Shown: positions 1-8,595 of the stretch, piece after piece
How positions within the stretch are numbered: position 1 is the stretch's first letter
Layout: each line of letters starts with the position of its first letter
Assembly: GCF_003319125.1 (NCBI RefSeq)
Contig: NZ_QOHG01000008.1
Coordinates: forward strand, 153,898 to 217,897
From: Blastococcus sp. TF02A-26
GTDB lineage: Bacteria > Actinomycetota > Actinomycetes > Mycobacteriales > Geodermatophilaceae
Direction of reading: 5' to 3'
DNA: 64,000 nucleotides
The notes under the pieces: generated by a model
Told to the model about the DNA's origin: nothing
Seen by the model: only the letters and a program-made list of their open reading frames with translations
Database searches by the model: none
Program-made: the position numbers and the translations under genes

Positions 1-622
1 CGTCGTTCCAGGATCGCGTCGAGGCGCGCTTCCTGCTCGGGCGTGGGTTGCTTGTCGCGCAACTTCTCGGCCTGATCCGGGTGCATGACGATCGTGAGGT
101 TGGGGCGACCCTCGTCATCGAAGGTCATTTCAATCGTCTCCAGGGTTTCGGCGACCACGTCGAAGAAGTCACGGCCCCCGGCGTCGATGGTGTTGCCGTG
201 CTCCTCGGTCACGGCGGAGATGTGCTCAGCATGCCGCGGACCATCTGCCCGCCCATCGAGTCGGCAAGCGCGTACAGGTCTGCCAGAAACTGGTCCCGGT
301 TGAACGCCGCCACGTCCTCGATCGACACCGTCCACTCGTGCCGGATGGCCATCGGGCGGTAGAGCGACGACGCCTCTTCCGGGAGCGGAGCGCCCTCGGT
401 CTGCGGCGGTGGCCCCTCAGCCAATTCCTCGCGGGTCACCTGCGCCAGCAGCGGGTGGAGAGCGCGGGCCAGTTCCCGCGAAGCGTCGCTGAACCAGCGC
501 ACCCCGCCGATGTCGTACTCGCGTGGCATGACCCACGGCCCCTCGGGCCGGTCGACCGAGGCATTCAGGGCTTCCACGGGGTCCGCGACCTCCGGAGCGT
601 CCTCGCTGTCCATGTCATCCAT
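1..622 (-). pseudogene. Frameshifted gene of unknown function, cut by the window edge
   Basis: No family recognised. From ATG 622-620 the frame encodes a soluble acidic protein beginning MDDMDSEDAPEVADPVEAL and runs about 137 codons to a stop at 209-211. The adjacent frame takes over at about 225-230 and reads HISAVTEEHGNTIDAGG and ETLETIEMTFDDEGR without a stop to position 1, with the same charged, coding-like character. One missing G (CTGAGCAC where CTGGAGCAC keeps frame) would explain the break. The gene lies outside the intact core and next to an element-end-like block, so I read it as a decaying gene of a mobile element. A sequencing error in a short G run would look the same. Confidence 0.55.
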
Positions 623-868
623 CTTGTCGCAGGCCTCCGACAGTCTCCGGGAAAGCGGATTGTGCAGAGTTGCCCCGCCGACGACGACCGCGTGATCAGC
701 CGCTGCGTCTTTGGTGGGCGATTCGACGCGGTCGGCGACTTGAACCGCCGTCCGCTAGGCGAACGGCCATCGGTGACCGCTGGCTCTTGCTGACCAGCTT
801 GCGGCCGAGTTCCGCCATTGCCAGTTGGGGATCCCCTTGTACGCGTCCCGCGCGGCGATCCCCGGGTG

Positions 869-931
869 GTGATGACCTGACTGGTGATCCCGGAGCTTTG
901 AGTGACCCGGAGTAACCGGTCAGGTCATCAC
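869..931. repeat. Long inverted repeat (hairpin)
   Basis: Arms 869-885 and 915-931 pair over 17 bases with one mismatch; the outer 13 (GTGATGACCTGAC) are perfect. The 29-base loop contains a short direct repeat, CCCGGAG. There is no U-run after either arm, so it is not a classical intrinsic terminator. It could be a recombination site or operator of the neighbouring mobile remnant. Confidence 0.6.
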
Positions 932-1033
932 AGTCCACAGTCTCCTGGCCGTTCCCCACAACCGGCTCTCATCCGGCTGCGACGGGTCGGGGGAAGGGTG
1001 GGCCGCAGGCCCATCCCGCAGGGACGCGCAGCG

Positions 1034-1206
1034 CCCTTCCGGCGACCCGTCGAAGCCGGCATCCTCGGCCGGCTGTGGAGCGGGGTCGCCGTCACCAACG
1101 CCGTCGGGATCGCCCCTCGCCCAGGAGTCCTGAGCCCGCAGCCAGTCCGCAGATTGTCCGCAACTTCTCCGACTCAGACCATCCCCCGCCAACGGCGTCC
1201 AACTGG
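1034..1206 (+). repeat. Element-end-like block, related to 37362-37495 (inverted)
   Basis: Bases 1034-1100 align by eye with the reverse complement of 37426-37495; both share CTTCCGG, GACC and CTGTGGAGCGG in the same order. Both copies are followed by two short repeats (GTCCGC at 1145-1150 and 1156-1161 here; AGTCCCC twice near 37.38 kb), then a related stretch ending CAACTGG. This matches the end of an integrative element with arm-type integrase sites next to its attachment core. The core here would fall at about 1.2-1.3 kb, but I could not recognise a target gene. Confidence 0.4.
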
Positions 1207-1522
1207 AAAACCGCAGCTCAGCGCACAAATCCGTCGATCTCCATATTCGGCAGAACGTCGACGTACCGTTCCCGGCGTACAGGCCGACTCGTCCGTCGCC
1301 CCCGCCGGGGTCCGCGCGCCGGCCCTCGGGATGCGCGCTCCGCGCGCCGGGTGGACCATCGACGGGACGTCACCGCGGTGGCGCAGCGCCACGCCTGACC
1401 GGGTGGAGGGGGAACTCCTCGGCCAGGCACCGGTCCGGGTTCAGAGCTCCGCTCCCCGGCCCGGCGCTGCCCGCGCGGGGGCGGCCACCCTCCGTTCACC
1501 TCCGCTGCCTACGCTGCCCGCG

Positions 1523-2890
1523 ATGAGCGACCAGGTGGTGCCCGCACCGGTGATCCCCTTCCGCACCGCCGTCCGCGCCTGGTTCCTGATCTCGCTGCAG
1601 ACCTTCGGCGGACCGGCCGGCCAGATCGCGGTCATGCAGCGCACGCTCGTCGACGAGAAGCGCTGGATCGGGCAGCGCCGGTTCCTGCACGCCATGAACT
1701 ACTGCATGCTGCTGCCCGGCCCGGAGGCCCAGCAGCTGGCCACCTACGTCGGCTGGCTGCTGCACGGCACCCGGGGCGGGCTGGTCGCCGGCGGACTGTT
1801 CGTGCTCCCCGGTGTGGTCGCCCTGCTCGCCCTCTCGGCGGTCTACGTCGCCTTCGGGACGACGACCGCGGTCCTCGCGCTCTTCGCCGGCCTCGCGCCC
1901 GCCGTGGTCGCGATCGTCGTCCAGGCGGTGGTCCGGGTGGCGAAGAAGGCGCTGAACGGCCCAGCGCTCGTCGCCATCGCCGTCGCGTCCTTCCTCGCGC
2001 TGGCTCTGTTCGGGGTGCCCTTCCCGGTCGTCGTCGCGGTGGCCGGGCTCGCCGGCTGGACGCTGGGCCGGCTCCGGCCGGACGCGCTGCCCGAGCGGGC
2101 GGCGGAGGCCACCGACTCCGGTCCGCCGCCGGTCGTCTCGGACGACGTCCTGCACACCGAGGCGCCCTCGACCCGCCGGACCCTGCGCGTGCTGCTCGCC
2201 GGGCTGCTGCTGTGGGGCCTGCCGATCGGGCTCGTCGCGCTGCTCGGCACCGGCGGCGTCCTCACCGAGCAGGCGCTGTTCTTCTCGGGCACGGCGGTGG
2301 TGACCTTCGGCGGTGCCTACGCGGTGCTCGCCTACGTCGCCCAGCAGGCGGTGTCGGTGTACGGCTGGCTGGCGCCGGGGGAGATGGTCCGCGGTCTCGC
2401 GCTGGCGGAGACCACGCCGGGGCCGCTGATCATGGTCGTCCAGTTCGTCGCGTTCCTGGGTGCCTACCGGGATCCGGGCTCGCTCGACCCGTGGGCGGCC
2501 GCCGTCCTGGCCTCGCTGCTGGTCACCTGGGTGACGTTCGTGCCGAGCTTCCTGTTCGTGCTGCTCGGCGCCCCCTACATGGAGCGGCTCCGGGGCAACC
2601 GGTCGCTGTCGGCGGCGCTGACCGGCATCACCGCCGCCGTCGTCGGGGTCATCGCGAACCTCGGCGTCTACTTCGCCGTCCACACGCTCTTCGGCGACAG
2701 CTCGCGCCTCGAGTGGGGCCCGCTGGGCCTGGAGCTGCCGGAGCCCGGTTCGGTGCGGTGGCTGGCCGTCGCGATCGCCGTCCTGGCCGCGGTGCTGCTG
2801 TTCCGGCTGCGCTGGTCGGTGCTGCGCACCCTCGGCGTCTGCGCCCTCGTCGGCCTCGCCGCCGGACTCGCCGGCGTGCCGGTCGGCTGA
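1523..2890 (+). CDS. chrA: Chromate transporter, ChrA/CHR family
   Basis: Predicted inner-membrane chromate efflux protein of 455 residues, the usual length of two-domain CHR proteins. The first CHR half carries the family signature FGGPAGQIAVMQ near residue 28 and LPGPEAQQLATYVGW near residue 64. The second half repeats the pattern with FGGAYAVLAYVAQQAV and AETTPGPLIMVVQFVAF. About ten hydrophobic segments are visible, with a polar linker near residues 190-225. I chose ATG 1523 because the protein similarity begins there; the frame is open far upstream but that part reads as low-complexity non-coding sequence. No ribosome binding site is seen, so it may be leaderless. It converges with copD, 6 bases away. 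Family assignment is firm; the substrate is inferred. Confidence 0.88.
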   Translation: MSDQVVPAPVIPFRTAVRAWFLISLQTFGGPAGQIAVMQRTLVDEKRWIGQRRFLHAMNYCMLLPGPEAQQLATYVGWLLHGTRGGLVAGGLFVLPGVVALLALSAVYVAFGTTTAVLALFAGLAPAVVAIVVQAVVRVAKKALNGPALVAIAVASFLALALFGVPFPVVVAVAGLAGWTLGRLRPDALPERAAEATDSGPPPVVSDDVLHTEAPSTRRTLRVLLAGLLLWGLPIGLVALLGTGGVLTEQALFFSGTAVVTFGGAYAVLAYVAQQAVSVYGWLAPGEMVRGLALAETTPGPLIMVVQFVAFLGAYRDPGSLDPWAAAVLASLLVTWVTFVPSFLFVLLGAPYMERLRGNRSLSAALTGITAAVVGVIANLGVYFAVHTLFGDSSRLEWGPLGLELPEPGSVRWLAVAIAVLAAVLLFRLRWSVLRTLGVCALVGLAAGLAGVPVG

Positions 2891-2896
2891 CCGGCG

Positions 2897-4288
2897 TCAG
2901 CGGACCTCGAGGACGCCGGTGAACTCCGCCGAGTGCCGGCTGGTGAAGGGGTAGCTGCCCGGTGTCCCCGGTGCCGGGAACGAGGTCAGGGACCCGGAGG
3001 GGATGACGGCGTCGAACGAGCCGTCCTCGGCGGTGAGGGTGACGTCGGTGTCGGTCGGGTTGTGCACGGTCACCACGGCGCCGGCCGTCACCGGCTCGGT
3101 CACGGTGAAGCCACCGGGGTCGACCAGGACCGGCACGACCAGGTCGCCGTGGTCGTGCCCGGGCGGCGGGCTGAACTCCTCCGCCGGGTCCGCGGCCGGC
3201 GCCGGACCGGTCGCCGCCGCGGCGGTCCCCGCCGGCGGCGCGGCCGCGGCAGGGGGCGGGGAGGCCGCGAGCGCGACGGCCAGCGCGACCGTCGCCAGCA
3301 TGACGGCGACCTCGACGGCGGCGAACCGGCGGAAGCTCCCGGTCGCGCCCCCCGCGAGCCGGGGCAGCGTGCGCCGGCGGTGGTGCCGGCCGAGGGCGAG
3401 CAGCGCCGCCAGGGCGAGCGTCTTGCCGACGAGCAGCACGCCGTAGCCCGAGGCGAGCCCGGCCAGGAGGCCGGCACCCTCGGCGAGAACCAGCCAGCCG
3501 GCGAGCAGGCCCGAGCCGCCGACGGCGGTCGCGGCGACCAGCGCCACGGCGCTGAACCGGCCGGCGACGCGGGGGAGGACCGCGCCGTCGCGCCCGTGGA
3601 GCAGGACGGCCAGCAGCCCGCTGACCCAGACGCAGGCGGCCACCACGTGCACGGCGAGCGTGGCCGTCGTCAGCAGGTGGTCCTCGGCCGCGGCGGAGTG
3701 ACCGGTCAGCACGGTCGGGAAGACCAGGCCCGCCGCGGCGGCGACGACCAGCAGCACCCCGGCGGTCCCGGAGCCGGTGCACCGCCGGGCCCCGACCGCG
3801 ACGACGACGGCCGCGGCGACCGAGCCGAACAGGGCGTCACCGGCCGGCGCGGAGGCCAGGAACACCCGGGCCGACTCCGCGGTCAGCCGGCCCGGCGGCA
3901 CCCCCACCAGCCGGGCGAGGGCCAGGACGGCCTGCACGACGGCGGCCACGCCCCAGGCGGCGGCCCACCAGGAGGCGGCGCGGACGGCGCGCCGCGACGC
4001 GCCCGGCAGCACCCGGCCGGGCAGCAGCACGGCGGCGAACAGCAGCGCGCCGACCGTGCCCAGCGCGGCGATCCGGACGGCGAGCGTCACGACCGGCAGA
4101 CCCCAGTCGACCAGCGGCCCGGGCGCGGAGAGGCCGGGGGCGGGCGAGGTGGGGGCGGCGCCGCCCACGACGAGCGCGAGGACCAGGACGGCACCCAGGC
4201 CGAGCCCGGCGGCGGCACCCAGCCCCGCGGTCGACCGCCGCGCCGGCGCCGTCCCCTCGACGACGGGCGCGGGGAGGAGGGCGGTCAC
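2897..4288 (-). CDS. copD: CopD-family copper membrane protein with C-terminal cupredoxin-like domain
   Basis: Membrane protein of 463 residues in the CopD/PcoD family, linked to copper uptake or handling with periplasmic CopC. Eight or more hydrophobic segments fill residues 15-325, followed by an Ala/Pro linker. The C-terminal region (about 350-463, GHDHGDLVVPVLVDPGGFTV and SYPFTSRHSAEFTGVLEVR) resembles a cupredoxin-like beta domain with His residues that could bind metal. GTG 4288-4286 overlaps the copC stop (GTGA), so the two are translationally coupled. Alternative upstream starts would run through copC. The fusion to a soluble domain is the notable feature. Copper as ligand is inferred from family and neighbour. 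Confidence 0.82.
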   Translation of the reverse strand: MTALLPAPVVEGTAPARRSTAGLGAAAGLGLGAVLVLALVVGGAAPTSPAPGLSAPGPLVDWGLPVVTLAVRIAALGTVGALLFAAVLLPGRVLPGASRRAVRAASWWAAAWGVAAVVQAVLALARLVGVPPGRLTAESARVFLASAPAGDALFGSVAAAVVVAVGARRCTGSGTAGVLLVVAAAAGLVFPTVLTGHSAAAEDHLLTTATLAVHVVAACVWVSGLLAVLLHGRDGAVLPRVAGRFSAVALVAATAVGGSGLLAGWLVLAEGAGLLAGLASGYGVLLVGKTLALAALLALGRHHRRRTLPRLAGGATGSFRRFAAVEVAVMLATVALAVALAASPPPAAAAPPAGTAAAATGPAPAADPAEEFSPPPGHDHGDLVVPVLVDPGGFTVTEPVTAGAVVTVHNPTDTDVTLTAEDGSFDAVIPSGSLTSFPAPGTPGSYPFTSRHSAEFTGVLEVR

Positions 4289-4842
4289 CGGCGGCCGCGC
4301 AGCTGCCGGGCGCCCAGGACGAGGGCGAGCAGGAGCACCGCCGCGGCGCCGAGGCCGATGACCAGGCCGGACGACGACGAGCCGGCCGGCTGCCCGGCCG
4401 AGGCCTCGCTGACCGGCGCCGGGGTGCCGGTCGGGTCCCCGGCCACGGTGAAGGACAGCGTCCCGGAGACGGGGTGACCGTCGGCGGAGGTCACCCGCCA
4501 GGCGACGGAGTAGGCGCCGGCGGGCAGGTCGGCGGTGAGGGGCTGGGTCAGGGTCGTGCCGACGACCTCGGCCGCTCCCCGGGTCGCATCCGTGCCGTCC
4601 GGTCCGGTCACGGCCACCTCCGCGCCCAGCTCCTGGACGACACCGGAGAACTCCAGCGCCACCTCCGCCGGCGCGGTGGTCACCGACGAGCCGTCCGCCG
4701 GCGTGGCGCCGGTGAGCGCGTCGTGCGCCGAGGCGGCGGGGATGCCGAGTCCGACCAGCACCACGGAGAGCGCGGTGCCGAGCGCGAGCGTCGACAGCAG
4801 TCGCCGGAGAGGTGTTCCCGGGGCGGGGGGTCGTCGGCTCAT
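4285..4842 (-). CDS. copC: CopC-domain copper resistance protein
   Basis: Exported copper-binding protein of 185 residues. A signal peptide (Arg-rich start, hydrophobic 20-38, cleavage after ASA) leaves a mature N-terminus starting with His (AHDALTGATPADGSSV), the position used for copper binding in CopC. An immunoglobulin-like CopC domain follows (to about residue 130), including YSVAWRVTSADGHPVSGTLSF with its conserved His. A Ser/Pro linker and a C-terminal membrane segment with an RQLRGRR tail anchor it outside the membrane. ATG 4842 is the natural start because it gives the signal peptide directly. It forms an operon with copD and is divergent from the CHRD gene across 280 bases. Confidence 0.87.
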   Translation of the reverse strand: MSRRPPAPGTPLRRLLSTLALGTALSVVLVGLGIPAASAHDALTGATPADGSSVTTAPAEVALEFSGVVQELGAEVAVTGPDGTDATRGAAEVVGTTLTQPLTADLPAGAYSVAWRVTSADGHPVSGTLSFTVAGDPTGTPAPVSEASAGQPAGSSSSGLVIGLGAAAVLLLALVLGARQLRGRR

Positions 4843-5122
4843 GTCCGGCCTTCGCACGCCGACGGCCCGCCGGTTCGGCGGTGCTGCGGGGACCAGGGGA
4901 CACGTCGCGGTGAACCGATCCCGACCCGGTCGCCGAAGACCCCGCAGAGACGGCAGTCGAGCCCCCGGGCCGGAGTCGCCGTCCGGCCCCTTCCCCGGGC
5001 CCGAACCGCGGTCGACGCACCCCACGCGCCGGCCGGACCGACCGGTCGCGGCAACAGCCCGCGCCGGGACCGCCCTCGTCCCTGCGACGTCGGTGCACAC
5101 CTCTCAACCCCAGGAGAAGTCC
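4843..5122. promoter_or_regulatory. Divergent promoter region between copC and the CHRD gene
   Basis: 280 bases between two divergent starts, with no open frame of credible coding character. The CHRD gene has a clear AGGAGAAG ribosome binding site at 5112-5119. Both genes presumably have their promoters here. I could not identify a copper-responsive (CsoR- or CopY-like) operator by eye. Confidence 0.45.
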
Positions 5123-5890
5123 ATGCGCAAGGCACTCGCACTCCCCACCGTCGCCCTGGCCGCGGCGGCGTTCCCGCTCCTGACGATGACCGGCGCCTCC
5201 GCCCACGAGGGCGCGCACAGCTACCAGGCGGACCTCGGTGCGCTCAACGAGTCCGGCGTCAGCGGCACCGGCATGGTGACCATCGACGGCACCACCGCCA
5301 CGGTCATGATCAACGCCTCCGGTCTGCTGGCCGGTGCGCCGCACGCGCAGCACTTCCACATCGGTGCCCAGGGCGCGTGTCCGACCGAGGCCGACGACAC
5401 CAACGGCGACGGCTTCGTCAGCGTCTCCGAGGGCGTGCCCTACTACGGGGCCATCGGCTCGTCGCTGACCACCACGGGTGACACCAGCCCCGACAGCGGC
5501 CTGGCGATCGACCGGTTCCCGACCGACGGCACCATCGCCTACGAGCGCACCTTCGAGGTCACCCCCGACGTCGCCGCGTCGTTCGAGGCCGGCACCGCGG
5601 TGCTGGTCCTGCACGGCGTCGACAAGGACGGCAGCGGCACCTACGACGGCGACGTCATGAGCGACCTCGACCCGTCGCTGCCCATGGAGGCCACCGCTCC
5701 GGCCGCCTGCGGGTCCTTCGACGCCGCCCAGATGGGCACCGCGCCCACGGGTGGCGCGGAGACCGGTGGCGGCAGCACCGCCGGCATGGAGCAGCAGGTC
5801 GCCATGGGCGTCGGTGCCGCCGCGCTCGTCGGCGCGGCTGCGGCCGGTGCCGTCGCCTACCGCCGTCGCCAGGCCACCGACCAGGCCTGA
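5123..5890 (+). CDS. Secreted CHRD-domain protein with C-terminal membrane anchor
   Basis: Exported protein of 255 residues. Signal peptide 1-28 (cleavage near ASA-HEG) is followed by a CHRD-type domain. PHAQHFHIGAQGACP with several His, and VLVLHGVDKDG, are typical of this domain, which occurs in surface proteins of bacteria and in animal chordin. The C-terminus has a Gly/Thr-rich stretch, a hydrophobic helix (about 226-243) and an Arg-rich tail, the layout of a cell-wall sorting signal, but no clean LPxTG or LAxTG motif. ATG 5123 is set by the AGGAGAAG site. A class F sortase starts 76 bases downstream, so surface anchoring by that enzyme is a reasonable inference. Its biochemical role is unknown. 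Confidence 0.75.
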   Translation: MRKALALPTVALAAAAFPLLTMTGASAHEGAHSYQADLGALNESGVSGTGMVTIDGTTATVMINASGLLAGAPHAQHFHIGAQGACPTEADDTNGDGFVSVSEGVPYYGAIGSSLTTTGDTSPDSGLAIDRFPTDGTIAYERTFEVTPDVAASFEAGTAVLVLHGVDKDGSGTYDGDVMSDLDPSLPMEATAPAACGSFDAAQMGTAPTGGAETGGGSTAGMEQQVAMGVGAAALVGAAAAGAVAYRRRQATDQA

Positions 5891-5965
5891 TCCGGACGCC
5901 GTGTCGCGCGGAGCCTCCTCCCGCGCGGCACGGCCCGGCCGGCTCCCCAGCCTCCGGAGGACCCC

Positions 5966-6652
5966 GTGACCGCACGCCGTTCGTCTCGCACCTGGCTCCT
6001 CGCCGCTCTCGCCCTGGCGGTGATCGGGGTCGTCGCCCTGGTCGTGCTGGTCACCGGGCAGCAGTCCCCGCCGCAGCCGTCGCCGGCGGCGGGCGGCACG
6101 AGCTCCTCGGCGGCATCCCCGGGCGAGGACGACCCCGCGCCCCCTCCGCCGTCACCCGACGGCACGCCGACCGCGGAGGCCGCACCGGTCGCGGCGCCAG
6201 TGTCGGTGGCGGTCCCGACCATCGGCGTCACCAGCGACCTGATGGACCTCGGCCTGAACCCCGACGGCACCGTCGAGGTCCCCCCGCTGGAGCGGGACGA
6301 CCGCGCCGGCTGGTACGAGCCCGGCCCGGAGCCCGGCGCCGTCGGCCCGGCCGTGATCCTCGGTCACGTCGACTCCGCCGAGTACGGACCGGGCGTCTTC
6401 TACGACCTCGGGGCGCTGACCCCCGGTGACCCGATCGAGGTCTCGCGCGCCGACGGGACCGTGGCGGTCTTCACGGTGGACCGGGTCGAGGTCCACCCCA
6501 AGGACGAGTTCCCGACCATCGAGGTCTACGGCAACACCCCGGACCCGCAGCTGCGCCTGATCACCTGCGGCGGCGACTTCGACAACTCGGCCCGGAGCTA
6601 CGAGGACAACGTCGTCGTCTTCGCCTCCCTTCGGGAGACGCGCGCCGCCTGA
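5966..6652 (+). CDS. Class F sortase
   Basis: Membrane-anchored transpeptidase of 228 residues that would attach surface proteins to the envelope. An N-terminal membrane segment (10-30) and a Pro/Ser-rich spacer (31-78) precede the sortase barrel. The catalytic His is in ILGHVDS (about H134), the Cys in LITCGGD (about C201) and the likely Arg is about R210 in NSARSYEDN, nine residues after the Cys. The YEDN motif carries Glu where many relatives have Arg, so the assignment of the catalytic Arg is by spacing. GTG 5966 is preceded by GGAGG at 5956-5960. It follows the CHRD gene, its most obvious candidate substrate. Confidence 0.85.
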   Translation: MTARRSSRTWLLAALALAVIGVVALVVLVTGQQSPPQPSPAAGGTSSSAASPGEDDPAPPPPSPDGTPTAEAAPVAAPVSVAVPTIGVTSDLMDLGLNPDGTVEVPPLERDDRAGWYEPGPEPGAVGPAVILGHVDSAEYGPGVFYDLGALTPGDPIEVSRADGTVAVFTVDRVEVHPKDEFPTIEVYGNTPDPQLRLITCGGDFDNSARSYEDNVVVFASLRETRAA

Positions 6653-6690
6653 GCCGGGCGCTCGAACGCGTCGGTGGGAGAGAGGTGCGG

Positions 6691-7026
6691 TCAGCGGGGC
6701 TGCGCGGGGTTGGTCGGGTCGCCGTGGGACGGCGGGTTGACCGGCGGCCCACTCGTGGCCTCCGAGACCTTCGAGCCGGTGCTGGCCGCGACCGGATCGT
6801 CGGCGCCGGTCGCGGCCGGGTCGCCACCGGAGGGCTGCACTCCGGCCTCGAGCGACGACAGCCGGTGCTTCATGGCCTGGACCACCTGGATGCGGTTGGC
6901 GTGACCCTGCTCGTAGGTCAGCAGGGTCTGCAGACCCGCCGCGTCCAGCGTGCGGATGCGGGAGACCAGCGCTCCGGTCTGCAGGTGGTCGTAGTCGGGG
7001 ATCGGCAGTTCGTCGTGCTGCGGCAT
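6691..7026 (-). CDS. Small conserved hypothetical protein (LPIPDYDxL N-terminus)
   Basis: A 111-residue soluble protein. Residues 6-60 (ELPIPDYDHLQTGALVSRIR, then helices with QTLLTYEQGHANRIQVVQAM) match a small actinobacterial domain family with the LPIPDYD signature and no known function. The tail from about residue 68 is Pro/Gly/Ala-rich and probably disordered. Relatives sit in cell-envelope or stress contexts, but I cannot assign a role. It converges with the sortase gene and is divergent from the gene at 7168. The start ATG 7026 is followed directly by the conserved part. Confidence 0.6.
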   Translation of the reverse strand: MPQHDELPIPDYDHLQTGALVSRIRTLDAAGLQTLLTYEQGHANRIQVVQAMKHRLSSLEAGVQPSGGDPAATGADDPVAASTGSKVSEATSGPPVNPPSHGDPTNPAQPR

Positions 7027-7167
7027 GTCCGGCGCCTACCCCGGCCCGGCGGGGACGACACCGGGGTGTGAGGCCCAGGTCGGTGGGTAGGCGGCTCGTA
7101 CGAGGGATGCGCCGCTCAGCCCCTGCGGCCGCCCGGACTCGTGCTACCGAGGAGTTGCCCCACCGTC

Positions 7168-8298
7168 ATGGACGTGTCCTTCCTGCAGCCGGTGATCACC
7201 GCCGCCGGGCCCTTCGCCACGGTCTGCGCCGACGTCACGCACACGACCGAGAACGCCGACACCGAGCTCGGCCTCCGCGTCCGGGCCATCGCCGAGCGGC
7301 TCACGGAGCAGGGCGCGCCGGAATCGGTCGTCGAGGTGGTCCGGAGCCGGCTGCTCGAGGCCAACGACGGCGGCGACGTCGCCACCCTGCGGGGCCGGGC
7401 GCTGGTCGTGGCCGCGGACGGCAGCGTGGTGCTGGACCAGGCCCTGGCCGACTCCCCGCGCCAGGAGGTCGCCGAGTACGCGCCGTCCCCGGACCTGCTG
7501 CCGGTGCTCCGGCAGTCCTCCGGCCGGGTGCCCCACCTCGTCGTCGTGGCCGACCGGGTGGGTGCGGACATCACGGTCTCCGGCCTGCGCGGCCTCCCCG
7601 ACGAGGAGGAGCAGGTGGACGGCGACAGCTTCCACATGCGGAAGGTCAAGGTCGGCGGCTGGGCCCACAACACGTACATGCACACCGCCGAGAACCAGTG
7701 GGAGGAGAACGCCGGCAAGGTCGCCGACGAGGTCACGTCCCTCGCCCGGCGTACCGGCGCCCGTTTCGTGCTGGTCGCCGGCGACGTCCGGGCCCGGCAG
7801 ATCCTCACCGACCTGGCCGGTGACTCGTGGAAGGACCTCGTCGTCTCGATCGACGAGGGCGGCCGCGCTGCCGGCGCCGACCGCGAGCCGGTCGACCGCC
7901 GCGCCGCCGAGCTGGTCGCCGAGCACGAGGCCCACGAGGAGGCCGAGACCGTGGAGAAGATCGCCTCCGCGGGCGCCCACGGCCTCGCGGTGACCGGGAC
8001 GGCGTCGGTCGTCGAGGCACTGCGCAAGGGCCAGGTGGAGACGCTCGTGCTGGCCGACCGGCCCGACGACGAGCAGCTCCTCGTCGGCGACTCGCCCACC
8101 GTCCTCGGCGTCGGCCAGACCGACATGGACGCCCTCGGCACGCACGGGACCGCCGTCCCGGCCGACCGCGCGCTCATCGCCGCGGCCGTGGCGTCGGCCG
8201 CCGCGGTCGTCGTCGTCCCGCGTGCGGCCATGCCCGGCGACATCCCGGTCGCCGCCATCCTGCGCTACACCGACGACTCCACGCCGTCGGCTCAGTGA
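7168..8298 (+). CDS. Rv2629-like bacterial eRF1/Vms1-family protein (baeRF2 type)
   Basis: A 376-residue soluble protein resembling M. tuberculosis Rv2629 and the bacterial branch of the Vms1/ANKZF1/eRF1-like superfamily, whose eukaryotic members release or cut peptidyl-tRNA on stalled ribosomes. Visible features are the N-terminal eRF1-like fold (VVVADRVGADITVSG), the central MRKVKVGGWAHNTYMHTAEN segment and a C-terminal Rossmann-like half (ETLVLADRPDDEQLLVG, VVVVPRAAMPG). ATG 7168 follows GAGGAG at 7149-7154; a GTG at 7141 in the same frame is possible. The next two genes follow within 30 and 10 bases and probably share an operon. Activity in this protein is inferred, and mycobacterial Rv2629 is linked to dormancy and stress. 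Confidence 0.72.
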   Translation: MDVSFLQPVITAAGPFATVCADVTHTTENADTELGLRVRAIAERLTEQGAPESVVEVVRSRLLEANDGGDVATLRGRALVVAADGSVVLDQALADSPRQEVAEYAPSPDLLPVLRQSSGRVPHLVVVADRVGADITVSGLRGLPDEEEQVDGDSFHMRKVKVGGWAHNTYMHTAENQWEENAGKVADEVTSLARRTGARFVLVAGDVRARQILTDLAGDSWKDLVVSIDEGGRAAGADREPVDRRAAELVAEHEAHEEAETVEKIASAGAHGLAVTGTASVVEALRKGQVETLVLADRPDDEQLLVGDSPTVLGVGQTDMDALGTHGTAVPADRALIAAAVASAAAVVVVPRAAMPGDIPVAAILRYTDDSTPSAQ

Positions 8299-8327
8299 CC
8301 CCCGTCCCCACGAACGAGAGGAACCCC

Positions 8328-8585
8328 GTGACCGACCCGCACCAGGCCGCCACGTCCCCCGGCACCGACCAGGGCAGCATCGATCGCCGCGCCGCCATCG
8401 CCGAGGCACTCGGCAAGGAGGTGTGGCCGGCCGACCGCGACGCCCTGGTGGCCAAGGCCCAGGAGGGCACTCCTTCCGACCGGGTGCTCGCCGACCTGCA
8501 GCGACTCCCCGCCGGCCGCACGTTCGAGAACGTGCAGGAGGTCGCCGAGGCCCTGGGCCTGGGCACCGAGCAGCAGCGCTTCTGA
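8328..8585 (+). CDS. DUF2795 domain protein
   Basis: An 85-residue protein. From about residue 44 it has the DUF2795 pattern: two helical repeats around LADLQRLPAGRTFENVQEVAEALGL, a fold often appended to small actinobacterial stress proteins. The function is unknown. GTG 8328 is preceded by GAGAGGAA at a good distance and lies 29 bases after the Rv2629-like gene. The following acidic protein starts 10 bases after its stop, with its ribosome binding site (GAGGAGG) in the gap, so the three look co-transcribed. Confidence 0.65.
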   Translation: MTDPHQAATSPGTDQGSIDRRAAIAEALGKEVWPADRDALVAKAQEGTPSDRVLADLQRLPAGRTFENVQEVAEALGLGTEQQRF

Positions 8586-8595
8586 GGAGGACGCC

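Larger units (their letters stand above)
623..1522. other. Non-coding stretch with hairpin and element-end-like block
   Basis: No convincing gene. The open frames here lack start signals and family resemblance. It holds the inverted repeat at 869-931 and a block at 1034-1206 related to the sequence beside the glnA1 remnant near 37.4 kb. The last 250 bases before chrA show no clear ribosome binding site or terminator. Confidence 0.5.

Noticed and set aside
902..1522. Upstream extension of the chrA reading frame by about 200 codons
   Set aside because: It is Arg/Pro-rich with no family similarity and crosses the element-end-like block; the CHR domain starts right after ATG 1523.
3000..4480. 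Long plus-strand open frames across copC-copD and similar antisense frames elsewhere
   Set aside because: Typical antisense artefacts of GC-rich DNA: low-complexity Arg/Pro/Gly products, no domains, and complete genes on the other strand.
5966..6652. Sortase inactivated because the YRDN motif reads YEDN
   Set aside because: Arg 210 lies nine residues after the catalytic Cys, where the catalytic Arg is expected, so the enzyme is probably active.
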